64,000 nt of DNA, from NCBI GenBank assembly GCA_028095005.1, contig CM051460.1:152329461-152393460 (forward strand), written 5' to 3'. Both the position numbers and the translations under genes were made by a program. The stretch is from Rhynchospora pubera (lineage: Eukaryota > Streptophyta > Magnoliopsida > Poales > Cyperaceae). Under the pieces are notes generated by a model that was not told where the DNA came from, did no database searches, and saw nothing but the letters and a program-made list of their open reading frames with translations. Numbering within the stretch: the stretch's first letter is position 1; the number at the start of each line of letters is the position of its first letter. Shown piece after piece: positions 25,800-36,727 of the stretch.

Positions 25800-27186
25800 A
25801 AGGGTAGTTTTGTTATTTAGACCTAGTTAGTTGCCTCTTTAATGTAAGTTTTCGAATAAACCTGGTCCATCATATTAGACCAAACCAAAGCCTCTTTTGG
25901 CTGGGTTGCGCACTTGCTTTGCTTCCTTTCTCAGTATCGACCATCGAAGACCGGTTCTGGCTTATTTCCGTTTTTCTTGTTATTAGTAATGGCAAGCGTT
26001 GCGAATTTTTATCTAGATAGTTTACAAGACATTTTGATTTTTCCGTGTTCCTCAACTTCCTTTAGGTCCCCCACTGCCCCTATTTCATGATATTTTTCGT
26101 TCATGTTTTAAAATTACATAACAGCAAGTGTTTCGTCAATAAGAAAATTTTTGTCCTTAACAGATTATGTATTATATTCTTGCTGGCAATCACTCCATCT
26201 AATGTGTGGACAAAATTTTATTTAAAATTTATCATTTGTTATTTCTTTTCTTAACCAATGATCTATAATAATAAGAAATTATAAAGATATTAAAAATAAA
26301 ATAAAATGAAAAATGATGTCTCGGAAAAAAAAAGTATCAAAACAAAATATATCTTTGATCTCAAATATAGAAAACATATTGATAGATATTTTTCGTGATC
26401 AACTTGTCTTTTTTTTTTTTATAATCTCCTTTGCTTTCGTTGCTATCTATTTAATAATTTATTACAAAAGATACTACAATATCAATCGATAATTTCATTT
26501 CTATTTAGAATGAAGAGTCACTAAACTTTAATGAATGACAAATTCTTTCTATTTGAAGTGAAGAGTTAATAAACTTATTTGCATCGCTAACATCAGCCAT
26601 TAATTTAAACGATAATGATTAATAGTGTCCATAGTAAACAATTTTTTACATCCTTAGTCTAATTATTTTAGCACTTGGACGTGTGTTTTTATAAATAGTA
26701 GGATAAGGGATATTTAGTTGATTTTTTTCATCCATATTATTTTAATTATTAGTATAAAAATAGAAATTTTGAAAAATTGTGAATACATTTTATATCTTTT
26801 TTTTTTTTAGAAAGAAGTGAATAAATGATCTCATTAACCTTCTTCTTCATTAAATATTTAATAACTAAATAGAAAAAAAAAGATTATCCAATAGCGTAAA
26901 AGTAAGTAAACGAATGGTTGGTTGTGAGTTCACCTGACCATTGAACCGTAATCACCAAATTATACACTTTTCACCCCAAGTAATTTACATGTTACCGTAA
27001 CTTTCTCTTTTCATCTTTCCTTAAAAAAAGAGGGCCTGTCCTTTTGGGCCTTAACGAGTCCAGCAGAGAACAAGCCGAATTTTAGTTTTGAAAGGTTCAG
27101 AAAGAGCCTGTAAATACGGCACCTCTCAAGTCTCAATCTATTTTTGTATACAGGAATTATAAGTGCTATCGGACAAATATACTATT
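25800..27186. other. AT-rich intergenic sequence between H2A.Z and a foldback MITE
   Basis: No gene is supported. The minus-strand ORF at 25870-26055 lies upstream of H2A.Z and has no recognisable motif. Confidence 0.5.
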
Positions 27187-27416
27187 CTAGTCATCGCTAA
27201 ATATAAAGTGAACATATACAGTAAATAAGGTGAACATATAGACAATCTAAGTGAACACTTACAAACAAATAAGTGTTGTCATCACTTGTTTAGAAATTTA
27301 CATGCATATTCAACTTATTTTCATTGAACTTATTTGTTTGTATGTGTTCACTTAGATCGTCTATATATTCACTTTGTTTGCTGTGTATGTTCACTTTATA
27401 TTTAACTATGGCAGGG
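27187..27416. mobile_element. Foldback MITE with ~95-bp arms
   Basis: The left arm (about 27190-27285: TAAATATAAAGTGAACAT, AATCTAAGTGAACAC, CAAACAAATAAGT) is matched by its reverse complement at about 27320-27416. The two arms cover nearly the whole element, leaving a loop of about 40 bp. Ends are imprecise and no clear target duplication is seen. Confidence 0.75.
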
Positions 27417-27544
27417 ATGATAAAACTGCAGATGGCAGTAATCAATTTCCTTTTGTATAAACTAATTTGATATACGAATTAACTAGTTGAAGCCTTGAAG
27501 GACCTCAGAAGTATTTAAGGAATAAAAAGATGAATAAGAAAAAA

Positions 27545-27729
27545 ATCTTTACTACTTATAAAAGCACCAGTTTAAAGGTCTATCCAAATTTGAGTCCAAA
27601 GGTGCAAACAATTGTTTACCCAATGCAATAAGGACCGTTCATTTTTGCGATTTGATCAGATCAGTGGTGTAGATTTATCTATGAGATTAAAGGTCTAAAC
27701 CTTTCATTTAGACTTGTTAACATTTTGCG
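27545..27729. repeat. 185-bp dispersed repeat, copy 1
   Basis: Nearly the same sequence occurs at 62234-62418 in the same orientation (starting ATCTTTACTACTTATAAA, with GCGATTTGATCAGATCAG in the middle and ending near GTTAACAT). It lies a few hundred bases upstream of the gene at 28476. No inverted ends or poly-A tail identify its class. Confidence 0.85.
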
Positions 27730-27984
27730 GAGTCGCTGGGATGTGTAATGTGTTTAAGCGAAATCATTCGAGTGCATGTGCATCGGCTGTTCGATTCTCC
27801 GCTCACCCTATTTTATTTTTTTTTTGCCATTTCACACTGCCACGCCCACACCCCTTCTATTTCCTTCCGCCCCTGGACCTAACCCATCCATCATCGAAGG
27901 AAGTTTCTCTCTCCAAAATTTCGTAGAAATGGAAAAAGAAAGACCAGCGCCGTTCCGTCAGATCTTTCCTTCTTAACCAAAATC

Positions 27985-28040
27985 TAGGGTTTTAGAGATC
28001 GACCTCTCTCACCATCTCTCTCTATCCATCCTAAACCCTA
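27985..28040 (+). promoter_or_regulatory. Two telo-box motifs in the 5' region of the gene at 28476
   Basis: TAGGGTTT at 27985-27992 and AAACCCTA at 28033-28040 lie in a CT-rich (TCTCTCTC) stretch that looks like a plant leader or core promoter. The transcription start is not known. Confidence 0.4.
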
Positions 28041-28375
28041 TCCGATCGAAAGAAATCCTAGATTGGCTTGTTATCTCATCTCTCTCCGATCGATTCGCTT
28101 ACTCAGAATATGATTGCGCCTTTTTGCACCGCCATGAGCAGCCGACACTGTCGCCTAAGCCGTTCCTATTGCGCCTTTTTGCATCGATTTGATTTATGTT
28201 CATCTCTTCTCCGGTCCGAACGCTTACTACTTCCCCCAGCCCCCAGCCCCCAGGTTCCAGCTGAATTTAATCCTTTTCGTTTCTTTTCTTTTCTTTTCCT
28301 TTCCTTCTTCTTACGCCTGAAATTAGAGGGGTTTAGCTCTTCATTTATTTTAATGTCTGCAAATTCTTCAGGGAA

Positions 28376-28450
28376 ATGGAGCAAAAGCTCAAGTGCGCTG
28401 AGGACGGATCACCTGAAATTAGGCAAAGTAACCTAACCGCCCAAAAATAA
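28376..28450 (+). CDS. Candidate upstream ORF, 24 codons
   Basis: A short ORF beginning MEQKLKCAEDG and ending at TAA 28448-28450 lies 25 bp before the main start at 28476, in a different frame. If the leader is unspliced here, ribosomes would meet it just before the main ORF. Another frame opens at 28353 (MSANSSG) and closes at 28436, so this leader carries several ATGs. Whether the peptide is conserved cannot be judged from one sequence, and a leader intron could remove it. Confidence 0.3.
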   Translation: MEQKLKCAEDGSPEIRQSNLTAQK

Positions 28451-28475
28451 AATAATCAACTAACTCTTTGGAAAT

Positions 28476-30013
28476 ATGGCAGCAGCAGAAGCAAGGGCTG
28501 TGTGGCAGCGGGCGGCAAATCGGTGCTTCGTACAAGAGGATGCAAAGCGAGCCCCTAAGCTGCCCCCTTCTTCTTCTTTGTCTGCGTCTGCGTCGCCCCC
28601 CAACACCAGTACCGGCAGTTCCCAACAATCGCACGGCCATTATGATGACGAGGACAACACCAACAACAACAACGTTATCGATGAGCATCAGCAGCATCTG
28701 ATCCTCAATCTGACTCCTTTAAGCCGCAATCCCTACCCCATCAGCACCGCCAATCTGCCTCCTGACACCAGGTGGTGGCTCCAGCTACATCCCAATTTCG
28801 CCTACCAGAGGGAGTTCCTTCTCTATGATCCCAAAAGCCATGTGAACCCCCCACATCCTGCCACAATCCATGATCCCTTATCACCCTCACCAGACTTTGA
28901 CATTGCATTTTACCAGCCGGATGAGCCCAACACCTCCCTCTCCATGTCCTTCACAAAGCATGGAAATAGCAATACCATCGACAGGAATGGCGAAGACAAG
29001 AAGCTCAACTATGATGTGAAATCATATGAGGATACTTTGATGCTGAAGAAGAGTGAGCCATGGTGGAGGGTTGCAGATGGAGAGGATCTGGCATCAATGG
29101 TAGCTCAGAAGACAACACAACATGTGGAGAATTGCGACTTACCGAGGCCAACCCAGACTTCATGCTATTCATGCGGCAATCTGTATCCAGACCCGACTAT
29201 GAAGGTAGGAATGGCTGCTTTTGGGAATGCCTACTACGATGATAACCACCTGCCTTCAAGGAAGATATTTCCTCAAGGCTCTCTGCAAGGTGCTCAGCTT
29301 CCTTTCTGCTGGGACGATAAGCGTCGTATTGAGTGTTCCACCAGGTATAGCTTGTGTGCAAAATTAAGTTGATTGATCTGTCTATATTTGTTGTGGTTTA
29401 GATTGAATGCTCTATGCTATACTATACTATACTATACTATACTATACTATCTGTACTGTACTGTACGATTGTATACTATACTATACTGCAATGTAATAGA
29501 CATCAAGGGATAAGCTGATCTTAAGCTTGTAGCTAGAATATGGATGAATGTATTGGCCGTTATGCGACACCATGAAAATGCAGGTTAGAGCGGCAGAGCA
29601 ATGAAACAGAAGAGGAGAAGGGCAGCAGGAAGGAGCTGATGGAGGCTCTGTGCCATTCACAGACGCGTGCTCGGCGGGCAGAGATGGCGGCAAAGAAAGC
29701 GCATAGAGAGAAGGAAGACATCATGAAGCTGTTGTTCAGGCAGGCGTCCCATCTTTTTGCATGCAAGCAGTGGCTCAAGATGCTGCAGCTTGAGAACCTC
29801 TGCCTTCAGCTCAGGATCAAGGACCATCACTTCCCTTTTAATTCCAAGCTGTGGTCCCCACCTCTCACCCCTCCTCACAACAAGCGTGGCAAGATTCCCA
29901 AGGGTAAAAACAGCATCTGCAGGTATGTTGTGCTTGTTGATGTTGGTTGGGGTCTTGCCGGTGCCGGACTTCTCTTGGGGTGGACCCTTGGCTGGTTGCT
30001 TCCAAAGTTATAG
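28476..30013 (+). CDS. Conserved plant protein of unknown function, coiled coil plus C-terminal anchor
   Basis: Two exons, 28476-29344 and 29584-30013, joined within an Arg codon (donor CCAG/GTATAG, acceptor ATGCAG/GTTAG) give 432 residues. The N-terminus (AEARAVWQRAANRCFVQED) and the TRWWLQLHPNFAYQ motif near residue 98 belong, as far as I recall, to a plant-only family annotated as uncharacterised. Residues 33-66 are low complexity (Ser, then Asp/Asn-rich). Residues about 291-370, from exon 2, are rich in charged heptad-like sequence (RARRAEMAAKKAHREKED) and probably form a coiled coil. Residues about 404-429 are hydrophobic (VVLVDVGWGLAGAGLLLGW), close to the C-terminus, which suggests a tail-anchored or membrane-associated protein. 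No enzyme motif is visible. The start was chosen because upstream ATGs are followed by stops and the N-terminus matches the family. Confidence 0.85.
29415..29487. repeat. ACTAT microsatellite in the intron of the unknown gene
   Basis: Repeated ACTAT pentamers, interrupted by CTGTACTGTACTGTACGATTG, fill the middle of the 239-bp intron. It should be length-variable. Confidence 0.9.
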
Positions 30014-31862
30014 GCAGTGCACATCACCTTCTTTCTGGGCTAGCTGCTGGCTGCACAACTCTGTAATCATTGACGCAAGCACTGATGTTGTACATATCTA
30101 GAGTATGTTTTGTATTTTCTGTAAAGAATAGCATCAATTCTATCTAAATTCATTACCATTTTGGTCCTACTGACAAGACCAATATACAGTTTAGTATTGC
30201 TATTGCAGTACCAGAATTGCCCCTTATGATGTCATCTCTATTAATTCTCAATCTGGATGAGTTTCAGTGCAAATGGAAGAGATTGGGTAGAATTTAAGAT
30301 TGCTATGTTACTTGATTGTGGATAGCATAAAAAAGAATATTCTCTTTTGTAGTGCAGGTGGGATACTGGTACGACCATTGGTGAACTGTATGTTTAAGCC
30401 AACATGGCCTTTTTTTTAGTGTAGATAAGTATAAAAATAATATACTTAAGGTTCCTTTTTCTAAATAATCTTATGATCCTAACAAGAGGATATCAGCAAG
30501 GAATGCACTGGATCACAAATACTTTGATGATATCAACAAAGCTGCATAAAGAGTGAATTGAAAACCAATCATAATTTCTCTTATATTTAGCTATTTACCT
30601 GTTTAATCGATATCTATTTTGGATTTAGGTTCGGCCGTGTTCAGTCACAAGGTTTTTTAATTATGGTTTATGAGGTTGGTTTGATTTCTGTCTGGGCCAT
30701 ACCAGATTGCAGATTAGTAATATTCCACTCAAGTGCATTTCAGGTTCAGTCTGGTGTGGCCGATGGTTTCAAAAAAATTAATAAAAATGCTAATGCTTGG
30801 GATGGTCGGCTTGGTGTCTTTTGGCACAAAAGTAAAAATAAAAGGTAGAAGAGGGCATGTCGTGACAGGCCTGAGGTAGAAGATATCATCTTTAAACTCT
30901 TTGAGAGACGACCTAATTACAGTAGCAAGCACCACAAACCCAAAAACCATGAGTCTTTCCTTGTGCATTTTTTATTACCTTGTTTTTTAAGTAGTTGCTT
31001 TCCATCACATTTATTTCTCTGAAAAAAAAATAGTTCAACAAGTTACAAGTTCGATCCTGTGTAGCGAAATTAATTAAGAACAAAAAAAAAAGCACATAAG
31101 AAGAATATATACTAAAAGTTTTAATTTTTTTTTAAAATATATCAAATAAAAATTGCCCGTACATTGAGCGGGCACTGCTGCTAGTAGAGAAAATATTGAA
31201 GTTTATATTCCTATAGTGGAGGTTTTTCAAGTTATTAAGGGTAAAAGCGGAAGAATTAATTTGTCGCTTTTTTTTTTAATTCAAACCGCAAGCATAAGTT
31301 ACTACTATTAAGAAATGAGCTTTTATTTTTTTTTTTTGACAAAAACTCTCTAAGAAGAGAAACCAGGCTGTATATTAGCCAAAAGTACCAGAATGAAAAT
31401 CTTACATAATTAGCTATATGTTTGGTTCTAGTATGAGTGTATGACTCGAAAAACTAAAAGCTACCGAAGATTTTAAGCATCACTCAGTGGTATCTAAAAC
31501 CAAGTCATACTTATTGGTACTCACAGAAAGCTAAATCAACCTATGAGTTTCAATGACCCAAACGGATTATGTTCCAGTTGTTGTTTTGGTGATTTTCATC
31601 TAGAAAGCTAGATAACAACTTTTTATCGGCCGATTGGCGACTTCCATAGCGCAAGCAGATTAACAAATGTTTACGTTTTCAATGAATTACAAATGAATAG
31701 TTTTATTACATTAACAAATGTTAAAAAGAAGGGAACCAAAAAAAACACCAACAATACAAGTGTTCCCTATTCATCACCATCTAGTTATCTACCACACCAA
31801 TACAACACCAGAATAAAAAAAAAAAAACTGTATAACATATCCCTGAATCAGTTTGTTGCAAA
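30014..31862. other. Sequence between convergent genes, no gene seen
   Basis: This holds the 3' regions of the + strand gene ending at 30013 and the - strand KCS gene ending at 31863. No additional coding sequence is supported. Confidence 0.5.
31702..31707 (-). terminator. Candidate poly(A) signal of the KCS gene
   Basis: AATAAA on the minus strand, about 155 bases after the KCS stop codon. Position is plausible for a plant 3' UTR; not confirmed. Confidence 0.35.
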
Positions 31863-34766
31863 TTAGTTCTTAGTAGCAATGGCTTCGACCTTTGGCACAT
31901 GAACGGGGAAGTTATCTATCTCATCCTTCCAAGGGTTCTTCTCTTTGGCAGGATTTACACTCCGCAAAGCACGCCATACCGCACTGTTACACTTGAAGCC
32001 AGATCCAAATGCAATTTGCCATGTGCGGTCGCCTTTCCTAATCCTCCCTTTCGCCTCTGAGTAGGCAAGCTCATACCAGAGAGAGCTGCTTGACGTGTTC
32101 CCCCACCGGTACAATGTCATCCGGGACGGCTCCATGTGCCAGTCCGACAGCTCCAGGTTCTTCTCCAGTTCATCCAGCACAGCTCTTCCTCCAGCATGGA
32201 TGCAGAAATGTTCAAACGCCATTTTGAAATCTGGCAAGTATGGTTTAATTTTCATGCCGAGTACTCTTTTAGCCGCAAGAGTGAGAAGGAACATCAGCTG
32301 CTCTGACATTGGCAGGACCAATGGGCCGAGAGTTGTTATGTTGGTCTTGAGAGCCTCTCCTGCAATTGCCATGAGGTCCTTTGACAGTGCGACACCTGTC
32401 CTGCTAGTTTCATCTTCCTCTTGGAAGACACAGCGATAGGCACGGTCATCAGGACCCTTGTGTGTCCTGACCGTGTGTACTAGTTGGTACTTGGCACGAC
32501 GCCTTTCTGACCGGCGGTTTGTGAGAAGGATAGCCGCGCCGCCCATGCGAAACAGGCAGTTCGAGAGGAGCATCGAGCGGTTATTGCCCCAGTACCAGTT
32601 CAAAGTGATGTTTTCCATGCTTACAACTAGAGCATAGGTGTTCCTTTGAACCTGCTTGAACAGAGACCATAATTAGTGTCATTTCGTGTCACTTACCACG
32701 TTTTGACAGCCCTAATCATAATTAGGAATTGCTTGATTATTTCAAAATAATTGACTATTTGAAAAAAATGATCCCATAAAGTTGGATATATAGCCAGTTT
32801 GGACCGTTGGTTTGGGCCCAAATTTCCGATATTAGTTGTTCACCTAATCACCTCTCACATTAATTTCCAATACAAGATGCGCAAGTCCCATTTTTTCGGA
32901 GGAATCGTGTTATGTAATTGGAAAAAGCAGTTAGGTTTGCGCTCAACCACTATATTTCAGTTATTGGTTGGAAATTTGGAATACATCATCAATCATGAGT
33001 TCCAATTATGGCTAACTTAATAACACACGCTACTGTACTGTACGTAATAAATACCCATGTGTTATCATCAAAAAATAAATACCCATGTTTTTTGCAATTT
33101 AAATAAACAAATCATATAAACAATAATCCAAAATAAATTAATAAGTGTATCGACAAGACCAATTATCTTTTTGTACTCCCTTCAGTTTGTTAGTGAAGTA
33201 AGCATATATCAAGAATTAAGACTACTAATTCAAACAACATTTAATAACAAAATAGTAACCAATGATCAACAATGAATCGCTAATTAATTGTAGCACTAAC
33301 CTGGAGCAATTGTTTGGCAAGGTCGATAGAAATCAGCCCGGCACTACAACCCATACCACCGAGATTGAAGCTAGAGATGTTGCCTCTAAGCTTATAATGG
33401 TTCACCACCATCGAAGAGAGTGACGGTGTCGGGTTGAAGAGGCTGCAGTTCACCACCAGTATGCCGATATCCTTCGGCTTCACCCCAGTTTTTGCAAGAA
33501 GCTCATCGATTGCCCCGAACATGACCACCTCGGCCTCTTTTCTAGCCTCGGCCATGCATGGGTTTGGTGGCACGTTCAAAACAGCTTCTGGGAAGTAGGT
33601 GTCTTGGCCGAGGCCCGACCGCTCGAGAATTTTCCTCTGGAAATCTAAGTTTTCCTGTAGGCCAGTATTTACAGGTGTAATATCTAATTAGGTCTACCTT
33701 AATAGTTAATACATATGAATTGTTTACCTGAGTATATCTTCAAAAAAAATTGTTTAGCTGAGTAATCATAAGACTTATTGCCTTTCTCATGCATTAACAT
33801 AGGACTTTTTAAATTTTTCAGTATTATAATTAAAATTAAGGGAAATTTGTTATCTATATTTCCGTTTGTATACGATAACAATTAATAAAGAAACAGCTGG
33901 CAACAACATCTATATATAAACTATAATACCCCGTCAATTGATACGCGTTAAACGGATAAAAGGGTCTGTAAAATGTCATTGTTTTTGCTTAAATATATAC
34001 TAAGGTGCATGACAGACGAGGATCCGATTTAAGTCTTGCACATGCACGTACGTTTCCCTACTTTATCAATTGCTTGTCTCTTTTGTTTACTTTGTCATGG
34101 ATCTATTTCATTTAATTAATATTTGCAAGTCCTAACGTAATTACTATCGGAATGTTCAAATATGGTAAAAATTTTAGGACAAGGACAAGATACCTAAAAT
34201 ATATGATATCTCTATCTGTCCGCACACACATTCGAGCTAATATTAATTTTGAGAACAACAGAGGAAAGTTAGTTGTAGCATCATATTAATAAATAGTTGC
34301 GCAATCAAAAGTAAAAAGTTGTTATTATTTTTTTTTTCATTTAAGGAGCAAAAATTACTGATGAAAAACGAAATCTGTATAGATACATATATACCTTGGA
34401 GAAGGTACCGGCCAGCTCAGATCGTTCCATGAAAATTTCACGTGTGACCTTCCGAGCATCATCCGGCTTGTAACATGAAAAATCGAGAAGGTACACCGGC
34501 CGGGGTCGCCTCATGATATATACTGTCGAAAGAACAATGATAAGCGTAGAAGAGATTATGACTGATACAACATTGTACTGCAGCTGGTCCCATATTGCCC
34601 GCAGATCGTCAGCTGTCAGGGTCGACATACGCATGTAAGCAACGGCTAATAAAGGTATGAGGACTAGAGAAAAAGCATTGGTGATCAAGTAGTGGTACAA
34701 TAGCTTTAGGTTGAAAGGCCGGCGAGGACGTTGGTTTACAGTTCGGTTTGGCACAGGATCTGCCAT
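31863..34766 (-). CDS. KCS: 3-ketoacyl-CoA synthase, KCS2/KCS20-like, three exons
   Basis: Exons 34766-34395 (124 codons), 33654-33301 (118) and 32651-31863 (262 plus stop) join in phase 0 with GT-AG introns and give 504 residues, normal for the FAE1-type family. Two membrane segments lie at about 24-45 and 64-85, followed by the condensing-enzyme domain. The catalytic triad is intact: Cys227 in GGMGCSAG, His394 in HFCIHAGGR and Asn427 in GNTSSSS. The last motif has Trp where most members have Phe (RWGN). The enzyme joins malonyl-CoA to acyl-CoA in the ER to make very-long-chain fatty acids for suberin, wax or sphingolipids. Features such as TYFPEA, VPPNPCM and the C-terminal NPWKDEIDNFPV resemble KCS2/KCS20, the suberin-associated clade (recalled, not searched). 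The first intron sits just after the membrane region. Confidence 0.96.
33046..33088. repeat. 15-bp direct repeat around a 13-bp A-tailed insert (KCS intron 2)
   Basis: AATAAATACCCATGT occurs at 33046-33060 and 33074-33088, with GTTATCATCAAAA between. This arrangement looks like a target duplication flanking an extremely short retroposed end with an A tail. A slippage or local duplication origin is also possible. Confidence 0.6.
33718..33764. repeat. 17-bp direct repeat around a 13-bp A-tailed insert (KCS intron 1)
   Basis: AATTGTTTACCTGAGTA (33718-33734) and AATTGTTTAGCTGAGTA (33748-33764) differ by one base and flank TATCTTCAAAAAA. Same pattern as in KCS intron 2. Confidence 0.6.
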
Positions 34767-34983
34767 TGCACAAGAGTAGTATTGAAGACAATGGGGCTAT
34801 TGATGTTTGAAAGCGAGTAGAGGAAAAGAATATAAGTATGTATGGACAGGAAAACTAGTGAAGGTGAGCTTGGAAAGGGGAGCGATCGAGAGTGGGATGT
34901 AAATTTGAAGATGATGTGTTTTATGTTAGGAGAGAGAGAGGATTGGTGTAGGTTTGGGGGACGGATGCAACCACCTAGCGAAC

Positions 34984-34991
34984 TTATTATA
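34984..34991 (-). promoter_or_regulatory. Candidate TATA box of the KCS gene
   Basis: TATAATAA on the minus strand, about 220 bases before the KCS start codon, followed by CT-rich leader-like sequence (CTCTCTCTC near 34930). A shorter leader using other AT-rich strings nearer the start is equally possible. Confidence 0.35.
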
Positions 34992-35257
34992 GTAGTCTTG
35001 GACTGAAGTCTTCCAAGTCGTAAAATGATGGTTTTCCTCCATTGTACAAAACTTGAGAGATATCCAACTAACAATCACTGTTTCAACTTGGAAATATATT
35101 ATTTGTGGGCATGTTATAAGTAAAGTGATGTACTTATGCAAATTTGGCTAATTGGCTCTCTGGAATTAATGATATCGTTATATATGATTTGGGTATTAAG
35201 AGCACATTGAACTATATATATCTCATTCAACTTGTTATTGTTTCACGTAGCTAAAAA

Positions 35258-35553
35258 GTAATGTAATTATTATAAGTTCCTACCATTTAGTAATTTTCTT
35301 TAATTTGGTGATAAATTTTTAGTGTTCATCACTAATTGGGTAATAAACTAGGTTTCTTGTTAAGAAAAAAAAAATTGAATTTCTGCCTGTGTCTTGTAGT
35401 TAACAGTAATGTAATTATTATGGGTCCCAAACTCATACAATTATTATATTGTTTAATTTCATGATAATTTTTTAGTGTACTCATCACAAAAAAAAAGGGA
35501 TAAAAAACTTCTTTTTTGTTAAGAAAAAAAAAATTTTCTGCTTCTGCTGTTAA
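35258..35553. repeat. 148-bp diverged tandem duplication upstream of KCS
   Basis: GTAATGTAATTATTAT begins at 35258 and again at 35406. In both units it is followed by TTTTTAGTG with CATCAC, then by TTGTTAAGAAAAAAAAAATT and TTTCTGC. The units differ at many sites, so the duplication is not recent. Confidence 0.8.
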
Positions 35554-35929
35554 ATTGCCTGTCTCTTTGTGTAATTTGCAAACATGGGCCAAATTCAGAA
35601 AAGATGCTCTCCAGTTTGGGAACACTGTAGATGAAGTGAATGTAACATGTTTAGTAGTTGTCCAGCAAGGCATTGAATTCGCCAGCCCAATGGGCAGCTG
35701 AGATTGGCAACTTAATTACGACTTGTTTCTCATTTTGTTATGAAATATATTTATATCTAGCAACTATGTTCGATGTGACGCCGTCTTCGCGGACTCCATA
35801 CGGATCCGTGCATCCTCTCTAACCCGTTAAGTTTCTATGAATTAACCGTAAAATCCTACTAATAGAATTTGTACTATTTTCTTTTTTTTGTTTTATAATA
35901 ATAGAAGAATCAGACAGATTATATATATA

Positions 35930-36281
35930 GTTTTGTTACGGTGAGTCGCGATAAAAAATTTCTAGATCTGATTCAAAATGTCCGATCCAAATCGACCAAT
36001 ATGATCTCTCTATTGAAATATCTATGCAGACCAAATTTTATATTTTTTTAAAATTTCTAAATATTTTTTTCAATTTTTTAAAAACTGTTGTTTTTGAACA
36101 GTTCAGAACTAATTAGATTATCGATTTTCTAAAATTTAAAAAAAATACTTAAAATTTTTAAAAAAATATAAAATTTGGTCTGCATGGAAATTTCAATAGG
36201 GAGATCGTATTAGACGATTTGGATCGGTCATTTTGAACCAACAAATTTAGGAGTTTTGAGCGCAACTCACCATAGCAAAAC
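35930..36281. mobile_element. Foldback MITE (GTTTTG-ended family), TA-flanked
   Basis: The left end GTTTTGTTACGGTGAG matches the right end reversed, GTTTTGCTATGGTGAG. The arms continue with ACCAAATTTTATATTTTTT-like sequence and its complement. TA is present at both edges, suggesting a TA target, but the flanks are AT repeats. It is non-coding. Confidence 0.8.
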
Positions 36282-36283
36282 TA

Positions 36284-36677
36284 TGGTGCATCGCGATGTA
36301 TTGAGGCTTTTGTACATTGCGATCATTATCCGTCAACCGTTTTATAAATTGACAAATCTAATTAAACTAATCCAATCTATATATTGAAATCTCATTACAA
36401 ACCAAATTTTATATTTTTTTAAATTTTTTTACTATTTCTTTCGAATTTTCTAAAACTTTTCTTTTATGGAAACCAATTAATAATAAAGAAATTCTAAAAA
36501 TGGCAGGTTTTAAAAAAATCGAAAAAAATAGTAAAAAATTTTCAAAAAACATAAAATTTGGTTTGTAATGAGATTTCAATATATAGATTGAATTTGTTTA
36601 GTTAGATTTTCAATTTGTAAAACTATCGACAAATATGGTTGCGATGTACAAAAGCCTTAATACATCGCGATGCACCA
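36284..36677. mobile_element. Foldback MITE (TGGTGCATCGCGATG-ended), TA-flanked
   Basis: The ends TGGTGCATCGCGATGTATT (left) and the same string with one change (right, reversed) match for about 40 bp, and the remaining arms are also complementary. It abuts the previous element, sharing the TA at 36282-36283. Its arms contain the same ACCAAATTTTATATTTTTT core as its neighbour, so the two are related families with different tips. Confidence 0.82.
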
Positions 36678-36679
36678 TA

Positions 36680-36680
<1 letters not shown>

Positions 36681-36724
<44 letters not shown>
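36681..36724. repeat. TA dinucleotide repeat
   Basis: About 22 uninterrupted TA units between two foldback elements, likely a preferred target or an expanded target site. Confidence 0.95.

Positions 36725-36727
<3 letters not shown>

Noticed and set aside
28068..28436. 122-codon ORF upstream of the gene at 28476
   Set aside because: CT-rich leader composition, no domain, and only its last part (from 28353) is kept as a possible uORF.
28419..28697. Minus-strand ORF opposite exon 1 of the unknown gene
   Set aside because: Antisense shadow of the Ser/Asn-rich coding region.
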